Source: Nocardioides euryhalodurans
GTDB lineage: Bacteria; Actinomycetota; Actinomycetes; Propionibacteriales; Nocardioidaceae
DNA length: 64,000 bases
Assembly: GCF_004564375.1 (NCBI RefSeq)
Contig: NZ_CP038267.1
Span: forward strand, 2,606,501-2,670,500
Reading direction: 5' to 3'
The position numbers were made by a program, and so were the translations under genes. How positions within the stretch are numbered: the stretch's first letter is position 1; the number at the start of each line of letters is the position of its first letter. Below, piece after piece: positions 1 through 7,748 of the stretch. The notes below the pieces were generated by a model. That model worked only from the letters and a program-made list of their open reading frames with translations. It was not told the DNA's origin and did no database searches.

Positions 1-48
1 CTCGTCGGTCGAGGTCTGCCCGACGACGACCACGCGAAGGAGCAGACG

Positions 49-459
49 ATGGGCTCACGCCTCAACCCCTACCTCAACTTCCAGGCCACGGCCCGGGAGG
101 CCATGGAGTTCTACCGCGACGTGTTCGGTGGCGAGCTCCAGGTGATGACCTTCGGCGACATGGGGGGCGAGCCCGCCGACGGCGTCATGCACGCCCAGCT
201 CGAGACGCCCGACGGCTTCACGCTGATGGCCTCCGACGCACCCCCGGGAGAGACCGCCGCGCCCGGCGGCTCGGTGCACATCAGCCTCTCCGGCGACGAC
301 ACCGAGGCGCTGACCGGCTGGTTCGAGAAGCTGTCCGACGGCGGGACGGTGGTCGACGCCCTCAAGCAGCAGGTCTGGGGTGACACCTTCGGCATGCTCG
401 TCGACCGGTACGGCATCGGCTGGCTGGTCAACATCGCCGGTGAGGGGGCGCCCGCGTGA
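49..459 (+). CDS. VOC family protein, PhnB/glyoxalase-like (136 aa)
   Basis: Small single-domain protein of the vicinal-oxygen-chelate superfamily. The opening residues (LNPYLNF, then A-REAMEFYRDVFGGEL) are the usual first beta strand and helix of PhnB-like proteins, and GDMGG followed by a late GWLVNIA strand fits the second half of the fold. Members bind a metal or small ligand; the substrate here cannot be told. An AAGGAG Shine-Dalgarno about 6 nt before the ATG supports this start, although the frame stays open to the window edge. It overlaps the next VOC gene by 4 nt, so the two are probably co-translated. Confidence 0.88.
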   Translation: MGSRLNPYLNFQATAREAMEFYRDVFGGELQVMTFGDMGGEPADGVMHAQLETPDGFTLMASDAPPGETAAPGGSVHISLSGDDTEALTGWFEKLSDGGTVVDALKQQVWGDTFGMLVDRYGIGWLVNIAGEGAPA

Positions 460-845
460 CCGGCCGCTGGGACCCCTCCGGACCGATCGGGGCGATCACG
501 ATCTTCGCCGAGGACCTCCCCGCCACCCGCTCGTTCTACACCGAGGTCTTCGGCCTCCCGGTGCACTTCGAGGACGAGAGCTCGGCGGTCTTCCGGTTCG
601 GCGACACGCTGGTCAACCTGCTCGACGTCGCCGCCGCCCCGGAGCTGATCGACCCGGCTCCGGTGGGCGCGCCGGCCGGCCATCGCAGCGTGCTGACGCT
701 CCACGTCGACGACGTCGACGCCCGCTGCGAGTGGCTGCTCGCGCGGGGCGTGGAGCTGCTCAACGGTCCGATCACCCGCCCGTGGGGTCCGCGGACCGCC
801 AGCTTCCGCGATCCGGCCGGCCAGATCTGGGAGATCGCCAGCTGA
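456..845 (+). CDS. VOC family protein, glyoxalase/bleomycin-resistance-like (129 aa)
   Basis: Second VOC-fold protein, starting with a GTG that overlaps the stop of the first. The pattern ITIFAEDLPATRSFYTEVFGLPV, a central VLTLHVDDVDA strand and the C-terminal FRDPAGQIWEIAS are the textbook halves of a glyoxalase-like beta-alpha-beta-beta-beta module. The final Glu in WEIA is in the place of a metal ligand in active members. The pair may form a heterodimer or act on related small molecules, but nothing nearby identifies a substrate. Confidence 0.88.
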   Translation: MTGRWDPSGPIGAITIFAEDLPATRSFYTEVFGLPVHFEDESSAVFRFGDTLVNLLDVAAAPELIDPAPVGAPAGHRSVLTLHVDDVDARCEWLLARGVELLNGPITRPWGPRTASFRDPAGQIWEIAS

Positions 846-913
846 GGAGGACCGCTCCGCATGGAGCGGCACGAGACGGGTACGGGTCCGGTTCTCGACG
901 AAGGGAGAACCGC

Positions 914-1087
914 ATGATCCGTGGACTGGTGAACCGAGCCCTCGGTGGCGGACGCCGCGGCGTCGCGGGCGGGACCGCCCGCCCCACCGGCAGGCCGACG
1001 ACCGGAGGGTCCACCGCCAACCGGGACATCGAGCGCGGTGCCCGGTCGCTGCTCCGGGGGGTCGGCCGCAAGCGCAAGGGCCTCTGA
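914..1087 (+). CDS. Small basic hypothetical protein (57 aa)
   Basis: Short ORF with a clear GAAGGGAG ribosome-binding site 6-7 nt before ATG. The product is Gly/Arg rich (GGGRRG near residues 11-15) and ends in GRKRKGL, so it is strongly basic and probably contacts nucleic acid or an acidic surface. It lies between the VOC pair and a long inverted repeat that begins 13 nt after its stop. I do not recognise a family. The spacing, start signal and terminator-like repeat argue that it is real. Confidence 0.55.
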   Translation: MIRGLVNRALGGGRRGVAGGTARPTGRPTTGGSTANRDIERGARSLLRGVGRKRKGL

Positions 1088-1099
1088 CCGGCCGGCCGT

Positions 1100-1168
1100 C
1101 CCGATAGTCCGTCACGGACGTGTCGCGACTTCGGGCGTACGACGACCGATCCGTGACTGACTATCGGG
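1100..1168. repeat. Long inverted repeat after the 57-aa gene
   Basis: A 19-bp arm (1100-1118, core CCGATAGTCCGTCACGGA) is matched by its reverse complement at 1150-1168 with one mismatch. The 31-nt loop contains a small GTCG/CGAC pair. It starts 13 nt after the stop of the upstream gene and ends 24 nt before the lipoprotein start. There is no U tract, so it may be an intrinsic-like terminator, an mRNA 3-prime stabiliser or a mobile palindrome. Confidence 0.75.
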
Positions 1169-1192
1169 GCCCGGGTGGTGTAGAACCGGGAC

Positions 1193-1786
1193 ATGGTGCG
1201 GTGGTCCGCCCTCCTCGCAGCGGCGTTGCTGCTGGGTGCGTGCACGGGCGGCACCGGGTCGGACCGGGTCCCGACCGCGGAGCCCGGCGTGCCGGTGGCG
1301 ACCCAGCTCGACGAGGAGCTGCGCGACGAGCTGCTCGCGATGGCCGAGCAGGACCAGGGTGAGCGGACCAGCGGCGCACCGCTGACCGACGAGCAACGCA
1401 CCGACCGGCTCCGGGAGATCGTGGACGAGCACGGCTGGCCGACGTACGACCTGGTCGGCCAGGAGGGCGAGGACGCCGCCTGGCTGATCGCCCAGCACTC
1501 CGACCTCGACCCCGACTTCCAGGCCGAGGCTCTGGAGCTGCTGCGGGCGGCCGTGGCCGACGGCCAGGCCTCGCCGGGCAACCTCGCCTACCTCGAGGAC
1601 CGGGTCCGCGCGGGTCGGGGCGAGCCGCAGCTCTACGGAACCCAGACCGGCTGCACGCGCAAGGGCACGCCGGCCCAGCCCGAGATCGAGGACCCGGAAG
1701 GGCTCGACGAGCGACGTGAGGCGGCCGGGCTGCCGCCGTACGAGCGCTACCTGCGGACGATGACGAGGGTGTGCGGCCAGGGTTGA
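1193..1786 (+). CDS. Putative lipoprotein, DUF6624-like (197 aa)
   Basis: Residues 1-16 form a short signal peptide ending in the lipobox LLLGAC, with the acylated Cys near residue 16. A Gly/Thr-rich linker leads into an acidic globular domain. The segment around EHGWPTYDLVGQEGEDAAWL and the later QHSDLDPDFQAEALELL resemble DUF6624 proteins, which have conserved Trp, Gly and His positions but no known function. Probably anchored on the outer face of the cytoplasmic membrane. It stands alone between an inverted repeat and the YCII gene. Confidence 0.85.
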   Translation: MVRWSALLAAALLLGACTGGTGSDRVPTAEPGVPVATQLDEELRDELLAMAEQDQGERTSGAPLTDEQRTDRLREIVDEHGWPTYDLVGQEGEDAAWLIAQHSDLDPDFQAEALELLRAAVADGQASPGNLAYLEDRVRAGRGEPQLYGTQTGCTRKGTPAQPEIEDPEGLDERREAAGLPPYERYLRTMTRVCGQG

Positions 1787-1889
1787 CCGGGTTCGGGCAG
1801 AATCCCGGCGCGGGGTGTCGTGCCGACGTCTCCCCGTTCGTGGACCAGGTGAGAGGACCCGCCGGGGGTCCGTACGCAGGAGGAACGAG

Positions 1890-2234
1890 ATGCCCGAGTA
1901 CATGCTGTCCGTCCACCACGTCGTCGGCGAGGAGATGCCGGCCGGCGAGGAGATGGAGCGGATGTTCGCCGACGTCGGCGCCTTCAACGAGCGGCTCAGG
2001 GAGTCCGGCTCGTGGGTGTTCGCCGGCGGCCTGATGCCGCGCGAGATCGCCACCACCGTCGACAACACCGGTGACGCACCGGTCGTGACCGACGGGCCGT
2101 TCTCCGAGAGCAAGGAGTGGCTCGGCGGATACTGGATCATCCAGGCCCCCGACCTCGACGCAGCCCTCGAGTGGGCCTCCCAGGGTTCACGGGCCTGCGG
2201 CGGTCCGGTCGAGGTCCGGCCCTTCCAGGACTAG
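1890..2234 (+). CDS. YCII/DGPF domain protein (114 aa)
   Basis: Small ferredoxin-like-fold protein of the YCII-related family. It carries the diagnostic DGPF tetrapeptide (VVTDGPFSESKEWLGGYWII, about residues 66-85). The start is the ATG 6 nt after a strong CAGGAGG site; longer in-frame starts have no such site. It lies 1 nt upstream of an ECF42-type sigma factor. That pairing is conserved: ECF42 sigma factors are known to sit next to, and control, DGPF proteins. The biochemical role of the family is unsettled. Confidence 0.9.
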   Translation: MPEYMLSVHHVVGEEMPAGEEMERMFADVGAFNERLRESGSWVFAGGLMPREIATTVDNTGDAPVVTDGPFSESKEWLGGYWIIQAPDLDAALEWASQGSRACGGPVEVRPFQD

Positions 2235-2235
2235 C

Positions 2236-3468
2236 GTGAGCGACTCCGTCGACAGCCGGGTGGAGGCGATCTTCCGGGCCGAGTTCGGCCGGGTCGTCGC
2301 CTCCCTCGCCCGCCGCTTCGGCGACCTCGACCTCGCCGAGGACGCCGCCGGGGAGGCGCTGGTCGTGGCCCTGGAGAAGTGGCGTATGGACGGCATCCCG
2401 CCGAACCCCGGTGGCTGGCTGACCACCACCGCCGGCAACCGTGCCATCGACCGGCTCCGTCGGGAGTCCCGCCGCGACGACAAGCACCAGCAGGCAGAGA
2501 TGATCATCGACCCCGAGCCCCACGAGCCCACCGGGCCGGTCGAGGACGACCGGCTCCGGCTGATCTTCACCTGCTGCCACCCCGCCCTCGCCCCCGAGGC
2601 GCGGGTGGCCCTCACGCTGCGGCTGCTCGGCGGGCTCACCGTGCCCGAGATCGCCGCCGCCTTCCTGGTCCCGGAGACGACCATGGCGCAGCGGATCACC
2701 CGTGCGAAGCGCAAGATCGCCGGCGCCGGGATCCCCTACCGCGTGCCCGCACTCTCCGACCTGCCGGCCCGGCTGGCCGGCGTCCTGGCGGTCGTCTACC
2801 TCGTCTTCAACGAGGGCTACCTGGCTTCCACCGGTGACGCCCCCGTACGCCAGGAGCTCACCGGGGAGGCGATCCGGCTGGGCCGGGTGCTGCGGTCGCT
2901 GCTGCCCGAGGAGCCCGAGGTCGCCGGCCTGCTGGCCCTGATGCTGCTCACCGACGCGCGGCGGGAGAGCCGCTTCGCGGGGGGCGAGCTGGTGCCGCTG
3001 GACCAGCAGGACCGGGCCGGCTGGGACCGCGCCCTCGTCCTCGAAGGGCACGACCTGGTCCGCGAGTGCCTCGCTCGCGCCCACGCGACCGGGCAGCCGC
3101 CGGGCCGCTACCAGCTGCTGGCGGCGGTCAACGCCGTTCACACCGACGCCGCCGACGTCCGCGAGACCGACTGGGGCCAGATCGCCGCCCTCTACGACCA
3201 GCTCAGTGCGATCGACCCCTCGCCCGTGGTGCGGCTCAACCGGGCCGTGGCGATCGCCGAGCTCGACGGCCCGTCGGTCGCACTGGCCGAGGTCGACCGG
3301 CTCCCGCTCGAGGGCTACCACGCCTGGCACGCCACCCGCGCCGACCTGCTGCGCAGGCTCGGCCGGTCCGGTGACGCCCGGGCGGCGTACGACGCGGCGA
3401 TCGCGACCGCCGGCAACCCGGCAGAGAGGTCGTGGCTGGCCCGGCGGAGGGACCAGCTCGCCGACTGA
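2236..3468 (+). CDS. ECF42-type RNA polymerase sigma factor with TPR-like C-terminal extension (410 aa)
   Basis: Residues 1-90 hold sigma region 2 (AEFGRVVASLARRFGDLDLAEDA and NPGGWLTTTAGNRAIDRLRR). Region 4 lies near 110-165 (LTLRLLGGLTVPEIAAAFLVPETTMAQRITRAKRKI). A C-terminal extension of about 240 residues follows, with the family motif VVYLVFNEGYLAS and helical TPR-like repeats (SPVVRLNRAVAIAELDG). ECF42 members have no classical anti-sigma factor; the extension is thought to regulate them. The GTG start is 1 nt after the DGPF gene stop, so the two form an operon. Confidence 0.92.
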   Translation: MSDSVDSRVEAIFRAEFGRVVASLARRFGDLDLAEDAAGEALVVALEKWRMDGIPPNPGGWLTTTAGNRAIDRLRRESRRDDKHQQAEMIIDPEPHEPTGPVEDDRLRLIFTCCHPALAPEARVALTLRLLGGLTVPEIAAAFLVPETTMAQRITRAKRKIAGAGIPYRVPALSDLPARLAGVLAVVYLVFNEGYLASTGDAPVRQELTGEAIRLGRVLRSLLPEEPEVAGLLALMLLTDARRESRFAGGELVPLDQQDRAGWDRALVLEGHDLVRECLARAHATGQPPGRYQLLAAVNAVHTDAADVRETDWGQIAALYDQLSAIDPSPVVRLNRAVAIAELDGPSVALAEVDRLPLEGYHAWHATRADLLRRLGRSGDARAAYDAAIATAGNPAERSWLARRRDQLAD

Positions 3469-3494
3469 GGCCCCTGGCCCGGAGGACAACCCCC

Positions 3495-3548
3495 TTGTCC
3501 GCGCTCGACCACCGCCGTACTATCGCGATATATCGGCGACAGTCGCCG
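3495..3548 (+). promoter_or_regulatory. padR promoter with two overlapping operator dyads
   Basis: A housekeeping-type promoter reads TTGTCC (3495-3500), 17-nt spacer, TACTAT (3518-3523). Overlapping the -10 are the palindromes TATCGCGATA (3521-3530) and CGATATATCG (3526-3535). Directly after is the dyad CGGCGAC-A-GTCGCCG (3534-3548) around the expected start site. The PadR start codon follows at 3573 behind GAGGGGG. The arrangement fits autorepression by the PadR protein encoded just downstream. Confidence 0.6.
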
Positions 3549-3572
3549 ACGGGTCGTTCGGAGGGGGCAGGC

Positions 3573-4187
3573 GTGGGACACGGACAGTGGGGCCACCAGT
3601 GGGGTGGCGGGTGGAGCAGTGCCGGCGGGCCTTGGGGTGGACCGCCCGGACGAGGTCGTCCCGGGCCGCCGCCGTGGCTGGCCGGACTCTTCGGGATGGC
3701 CCAGCCCGAGCCGCCGCGCGGGCCCCGGGTCCGCCGCGGCGACGTCCGCGCGGCGATCCTCGACGTGGTCGCGGTGGAGCCGCTCAACGGCTACCAGGTG
3801 ATCCAGCAGATCGCCGAGCGGACCGGCGGCCAGTGGAAGCCGAGCCCCGGCTCGGTCTACCCCACGATCAGCCAGCTCGAGGACGAGGGCCTGATCGTGG
3901 GCGACGAGGAGCGGGGCCGGACGCTGCGGTTGACGCCGGAGGGCGAGGCGTACGTCGCCGAGCACCCCGAGGAGCTCGCGGCCGTGTGGGAGCCGTTCGA
4001 GGTCGAGGGCCCGGTCGAGGACGGGCCGGACCTGTCGCTGCTGAAGTCCGAGGCCGGCCAGCTGATGTCGGCGCTGTGGCAGATCCTCTCCAGCGGCACC
4101 GACCAGCAGCGCAAGGACGCGATGGCGGTGCTGATCGAGACCCGGCGCAAGCTCTACGGGCTGCTCGCCGACGAGGACCCGCGATGA
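3573..4187 (+). CDS. PadR family transcriptional regulator (204 aa)
   Basis: The N-terminal ~45 residues are Gly/Trp/Pro rich and low in complexity (GHGQWGHQWGGGW). The PadR winged helix follows: VRAAILDVVAVEPLNGYQVIQQIAERTGGQWKPSPGSVYPTISQLEDEGL, with the GSVYPT recognition motif. A C-terminal helical segment mediates dimerisation in the family. I chose the GTG at 3573 because of the GAGGGGG site 6 nt upstream; the open frame runs further 5-prime but into the promoter. It overlaps the DUF1707 gene by 4 nt and probably represses that pair. Confidence 0.9.
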   Translation: MGHGQWGHQWGGGWSSAGGPWGGPPGRGRPGPPPWLAGLFGMAQPEPPRGPRVRRGDVRAAILDVVAVEPLNGYQVIQQIAERTGGQWKPSPGSVYPTISQLEDEGLIVGDEERGRTLRLTPEGEAYVAEHPEELAAVWEPFEVEGPVEDGPDLSLLKSEAGQLMSALWQILSSGTDQQRKDAMAVLIETRRKLYGLLADEDPR

Positions 4188-4624
4188 GCCCCCGGCAGGG
4201 CGGCTGGCCCTTCGACCAGCCCGCCGACCGCGGAGCCCAGCTGCGCATCGGCGACGCCGAGCGGGAGCGGGCCGCGGCCGAGCTCGCCGAGCACTACGCC
4301 GTCGGCCGGCTCGACCAGGCCGAGCACGCCGAGCGGCTGGACCGGATCTGGGCGGCGCGGACCCGGGCCGAGCTCGACCCGGTCTTCGTGGACCTGCCCG
4401 GACACGCCCCGGACCCCGGCTGGGCGCCGCCGCGACCGGCGGGCACACCGCGCCGCCGCCGTGGCCGGCCGCCGTTCCCGCTGATGGTGGTGCTCGTCGT
4501 GCTCGCGGGGATCGCCGTGCTCACCCACCTCCCGCTGGTCCTGATCGGGCTCGCGGTGTGGTTCCTCGTCACGCGTGGCAGCTGCGGGGGGCACCGTTCC
4601 CGACCGCACTCCGCGCGCTGGTGA
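4184..4624 (+). CDS. DUF1707 domain membrane protein (146 aa)
   Basis: Residues about 18-65 match the DUF1707 domain (LRIGDAERERAAAELAEHYAVGRLDQAEHAERLDRIWAARTRAELDPVFVDLP), an Actinobacteria-typical N-terminal module. A Pro/Arg linker and a hydrophobic region near residues 100-130, enough for one or two membrane helices, follow before a basic tail. Translational coupling to padR (4-nt overlap) suggests PadR controls it. The family is often linked to envelope functions, but no activity is established. Confidence 0.88.
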   Translation: MSPRQGGWPFDQPADRGAQLRIGDAERERAAAELAEHYAVGRLDQAEHAERLDRIWAARTRAELDPVFVDLPGHAPDPGWAPPRPAGTPRRRRGRPPFPLMVVLVVLAGIAVLTHLPLVLIGLAVWFLVTRGSCGGHRSRPHSARW

Positions 4625-4647
4625 CGTCGGACGACCCCGTTACAGGG

Positions 4648-4677
4648 TTGCTACCGATGTAGCACCTCTACTACATT
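4648..4677 (+). promoter_or_regulatory. Promoter and interlaced dyads before the ABC exporter operon
   Basis: TTGCTA (4648-4653), an 18-nt spacer and TACATT (4672-4677) form a plausible promoter only 6 nt from the GTG start at 4684, so the message may be leaderless. Two interlaced inverted repeats fill the spacer: TGCTAC-N4-GTAGCA (4649-4664) and ATGTAG-N8-CTACAT (4657-4676). They are good candidates for the XRE regulator at the end of the operon or for another dimeric repressor. Confidence 0.5.
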
Positions 4678-4683
4678 CGTCCC

Positions 4684-5646
4684 GTGATCCAGACATCGAC
4701 GGGGGCGGGTCACGTCCCCGGGGCGGCCGGTGACCCGGTCGTGCAGGTCCGCGACCTGCGCATGCGCTACGGAACGACCGACGTCCTGACCGGCGTCGAC
4801 TTCGACATCCACGCCGGCGAGGTGCTCTGCCTCCTCGGACCCAACGGAGCCGGCAAGACCACCACGATCGAGATCCTCGAGGGCTTCCGGATCCGCTCCG
4901 CCGGCGAGGTGAGCGTGCTGGGGGAGGACCCGGCCCACGCGGGGGAGCCCTGGCGGGCGCGGACCGGCGTGGTGCTGCAGTCCTGGCGCGACCACCCCCG
5001 CTGGACCGCGCGGCGGCTGCTGACCCAGCTGGGCGGCTACTACGCGCCGTACTCCACCCCCACGCAGGAGCGACCGTGGGACCTCGAGGAGCTGATGGAC
5101 CTGGTCGGCCTGACCGAGTTCGCCGACCAGAAGATCGGCACCCTGTCCGGCGGCCAGCGCCGACGGCTCGACGTCGCCATGGGCATCATCGGCCGGCCCG
5201 AGCTGCTCTTCCTCGACGAGCCGACCGCGGGCTTCGACCCCCAGGCCAGGCGCGACTTCCACCACCTGGTCCACCGGCTGGCCGACCTCGACAACACCAC
5301 CATCCTGCTCACGACCCACGACCTCGACGAGGCCGAGAAGCTCGCCGACCGGGTCGTGATCCTGGCCGGCGGCCGGATCGTCGCCGACGACAGCGCGGAG
5401 GGGCTGGCGCTGCGCGTGGCGGGCGAGTCCGAGGTGCGGTGGACGCGGGACGGCGAGCGGTTCGTCCACGCCACGACCGAGGCGACCCGCTTCGTCCGCG
5501 ACCTGTTCGTCCAGCACGGCGACGCGGTGCAGGACCTCGAGGTCCACCGGGCCAGCCTCGAGGACGCCTACCTCACCCTGGTCCAGCAGCACGAGGCCGG
5601 CGCCGCCGCCGAGGCCGCCCGCTCCTTCGCGGAGGTGACCCGATGA
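4684..5646 (+). CDS. ABC transporter ATP-binding protein, drug-export type (320 aa)
   Basis: Full nucleotide-binding domain: Walker A GPNGAGKTT (about residues 56-64), Q-loop VLQSW, signature LSGGQRRR, Walker B LLFLDEPTAG and the switch His in LTTHDLDEAE. The extra C-terminal ~90 residues are usual in CcmA/DrrA-like ATPases that energise ABC-2 exporters. The GTG start sits very close to the promoter. The last codons overlap the permease gene by 4 nt, so ATPase and permease are made together. Confidence 0.94.
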   Translation: MIQTSTGAGHVPGAAGDPVVQVRDLRMRYGTTDVLTGVDFDIHAGEVLCLLGPNGAGKTTTIEILEGFRIRSAGEVSVLGEDPAHAGEPWRARTGVVLQSWRDHPRWTARRLLTQLGGYYAPYSTPTQERPWDLEELMDLVGLTEFADQKIGTLSGGQRRRLDVAMGIIGRPELLFLDEPTAGFDPQARRDFHHLVHRLADLDNTTILLTTHDLDEAEKLADRVVILAGGRIVADDSAEGLALRVAGESEVRWTRDGERFVHATTEATRFVRDLFVQHGDAVQDLEVHRASLEDAYLTLVQQHEAGAAAEAARSFAEVTR

Positions 5647-6521
5647 CCACGCAGGGGACGGGCACCTCGCTCGAGCACAAGGTCCACGCCGTGCGGCTCG
5701 GGCTCAACCGCGGCCGGATGGAGCTCGTCCAGAGCATCCGGTCGACCCAGGACCAGTGGTTCTACATGTTCACGGCGGCGTTGACGCTGGGCTACCTGTG
5801 GATCCGCCGCGACGCCGAGACGGGCGTCGAGGGCATCCCCTTCGCCGCCGTCGCCCTCCCCAGCATCCTCGGGGCACTCATCGCCTTCGGGGTGGTGGTC
5901 GGGCCGGCCTACAGCCTGGCGATGGAGAAGGAGGACGGCACGCTGCTGCGGCACCGGGCGATCCCCGACGGCCTGGTGGGCTACTTCAGCGGCCAGCTGC
6001 TCTTCCACAGCCTCAGCCTGGTGCCGCAGCTGGTCGTGATCCTGGTGCCGAGCCTGATCCTGTTCGACGGCCTGATGGCCGACCCCAGCGGCTGGTTCAC
6101 CGTGGTCTGGGTGACGGTGCTCGGGCTGCTCGCCTCGCTGCCGATCGGGATGGTCATCGGCTCGCTCGTGCCGGGGGTCCAGAAGGTCGGCATGTGGGGG
6201 ATGCTCCCGATCATGGTGCTCGCCGGCATCTCCGGGATCTTCTACCCCGTGCAGCAGCTGTGGGGCTGGGTGCAGGTCGTGGCGCAGGCCTTCCCGATGT
6301 ACTGGATGGGCCTCGGGATGCGGTCGGCGTTCCTGCCCGACAGCGCCGCGGCGCTGGAGATCGGGGGCTCGTGGCGCACCGTCGAGACGGTGACGGTGCT
6401 GGGTCTGTGGGCAGTGGCAGGAGCGCTCCTCACCCCCGTGGTGCTACGGCGGATGGCCCGCAAGCAGACCGGCTCCCAGGTGCAGGCGGCCCGCGAGGCG
6501 AGCATGCAGTGGGTCAAGTGA
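5643..6521 (+). CDS. ABC-2 type transporter permease (292 aa)
   Basis: Integral membrane partner of the preceding ATPase. About six hydrophobic segments are visible, among them WFYMFTAALTLGYLWI, LGALIAFGVVVGPAYSLAM, LLASLPIGMVIGSLVPG and the late helix VTVLGLWAVAGALLTPVVL. The cytoplasmic MEKEDGTLLRHRAIP loop is a hallmark of ABC-2 permeases, where the coupling helix contacts the ATPase. Probably exports a lipid or drug-like molecule; the substrate is not inferable. It overlaps both neighbours by 4 nt. Confidence 0.93.
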   Translation: MTTQGTGTSLEHKVHAVRLGLNRGRMELVQSIRSTQDQWFYMFTAALTLGYLWIRRDAETGVEGIPFAAVALPSILGALIAFGVVVGPAYSLAMEKEDGTLLRHRAIPDGLVGYFSGQLLFHSLSLVPQLVVILVPSLILFDGLMADPSGWFTVVWVTVLGLLASLPIGMVIGSLVPGVQKVGMWGMLPIMVLAGISGIFYPVQQLWGWVQVVAQAFPMYWMGLGMRSAFLPDSAAALEIGGSWRTVETVTVLGLWAVAGALLTPVVLRRMARKQTGSQVQAAREASMQWVK

Positions 6522-6757
6522 GCGAGTCGGTCCACAACCGGATCGCCCTGCTCCGCGCGGAGCAGGGCGTGAGCCGGCGCGCGCTCGCCGACGAGCTCGG
6601 CGTGCACTACCAGACCGTCGGCTACCTCGAGCGCGGCGAGTACAACCCCTCGCTGCACCTCGCCCTCCGGATCGCCGACTTCTTCGGCGTACCGGTCGAG
6701 GTGGTCTTCTCGACCGAGCCGTTCCCGCGGGTCAGCGACCAGTCGCGCCCGGCGTGA
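6518..6757 (+). CDS. XRE family helix-turn-helix protein (79 aa)
   Basis: Minimal Cro/CI-type regulator: NRIALLRAEQGVSRRALADELGVHYQTVGYLERGEYNPSLHLALRIADFFGVPVEVVF is a complete HTH_3 domain with little else. The family is close to YozG-type regulators that accompany ABC exporters. It is third in the operon, overlapping the permease by 4 nt. That makes it a candidate to bind the interlaced dyads at 4649-4676 and set exporter level. Confidence 0.92.
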   Translation: MSESVHNRIALLRAEQGVSRRALADELGVHYQTVGYLERGEYNPSLHLALRIADFFGVPVEVVFSTEPFPRVSDQSRPA

Positions 6758-6760
6758 GAC

Positions 6761-7672
6761 TCACAGGTCGATCGCCCGGTTGACCCACACCGAGGTGACC
6801 TCCATGCCGACCTTCTCGTAGAGGCCGAGCGCCCCGGTGCGCGAGTCCGTCGAGAGGCACGAGGACTCCGCACCGTGCTCGCGCGCGACCGCGAACGCGT
6901 CGACCATCAGGGCCTGCGCCAGGCCGCGGTGCCGCTGGTCGCGCCGTACGGCGAGGCGCGCGACGTAGGCCTCCGGCGGCCGCTCGTCCTCGGTGAGCGC
7001 GAGCGTCACGTGGGCCACGCCGACCACCTCGCCGGCCCCGTCGACCACGACCCGCAGCTGCCAGGGCTCGAAGCCGGGGCGGCCGGTGATCTGGGCGATG
7101 AAGTCCTCGTAGGGCTCCCGCTCCCGCTCCGACCACTCGAGGAAGGCGTCCTCGGCGACCGTGTGGACGGCGGGGTACTCGGCCGGCTCGGCGGCCCGGA
7201 CGGCGTACCCGTCGGGCAGCGGCCGCTCGACGATGGTGGCACCGGCGGGGAGCTTGAGCACCCAGCTGGTCCAGCGCACGCGGTAGCCGAGCTCCTCGAG
7301 CAGCCGGTCGCCCGGCGAGCCCTCCGGGACCGGCATGCCGATCACGGACCCGCCGCGGGAGCGCACCTTGTCCTGCATCCAGAGCGCCAGGGCGGTGCCG
7401 ATCCCGCGGCCACGCATCGCCGGGTCGAGGGCGGCGTCGCCCCGGTCGTGCCCGGAGATCTCGGCGTACGCGACCAGCCGGTCACCGTCGAAGACACCCA
7501 CCGTCGAGTCGCCGACGTCGAAGCTGGGCCGTCCCCAGTCGCCGACGATGTCGGCCTCCTCGATCTCGACCATGCCGAGGTCGGCCATCTCCTGTGCCGC
7601 CATCACCTCGAAGACGGCTCGCGCGTCGCGGGCCTCGAGGGGGCGGGACGTCAGCCCGTCGGGAAGCTCCAT
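6761..7672 (-). CDS. Tandem GNAT acetyltransferase (303 aa)
   Basis: Two GNAT domains in one chain. The N-terminal one (residues ~8-140) has the acetyl-CoA loop PAMRGRGIGTALALWM. The C-terminal one (~155-300) has VRRDQRHRGLAQALMVDAFAVAREHG and the final NxGALGLYEKVGMEV segment. This layout resembles mycothiol synthase and related tandem GNATs, but I see nothing to assign a substrate. The ATG at 7672 is preferred over an upstream in-frame start lacking a ribosome site. It converges with the XRE gene, leaving only 3 nt between them. Confidence 0.9.
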   Translation of the reverse strand: MELPDGLTSRPLEARDARAVFEVMAAQEMADLGMVEIEEADIVGDWGRPSFDVGDSTVGVFDGDRLVAYAEISGHDRGDAALDPAMRGRGIGTALALWMQDKVRSRGGSVIGMPVPEGSPGDRLLEELGYRVRWTSWVLKLPAGATIVERPLPDGYAVRAAEPAEYPAVHTVAEDAFLEWSEREREPYEDFIAQITGRPGFEPWQLRVVVDGAGEVVGVAHVTLALTEDERPPEAYVARLAVRRDQRHRGLAQALMVDAFAVAREHGAESSCLSTDSRTGALGLYEKVGMEVTSVWVNRAIDL

Positions 7673-7696
7673 GACCCCATGGTGGCGCCACACGTG

Positions 7697-7732
7697 CCGA
7701 CGGGGCCACCGGATATCCGGCGGCCCCGTCGG
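7697..7732 (-). terminator. Long hairpin terminator downstream of the YceI gene
   Basis: An almost perfect palindrome of two 18-nt arms (CCGACGGGGCC-A-CCGGAT and its complement) with a single A/C mismatch at 7708/7721. It begins 16 nt after the YceI stop and precedes the GNAT start, both on the minus strand. The inner CCGGATATCCGG is itself a perfect palindrome. There is no U tract, as is common for actinobacterial terminators. Confidence 0.7.
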
Positions 7733-7748
7733 GGTGGTGCGAGAGCGA

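Noticed and set aside
1..48. 3-prime end of an upstream gene
   Set aside because: The frame of the first VOC gene is open to the edge, but an AAGGAG site places its start at 49. No stop codon of another gene can be recognised in these bases.
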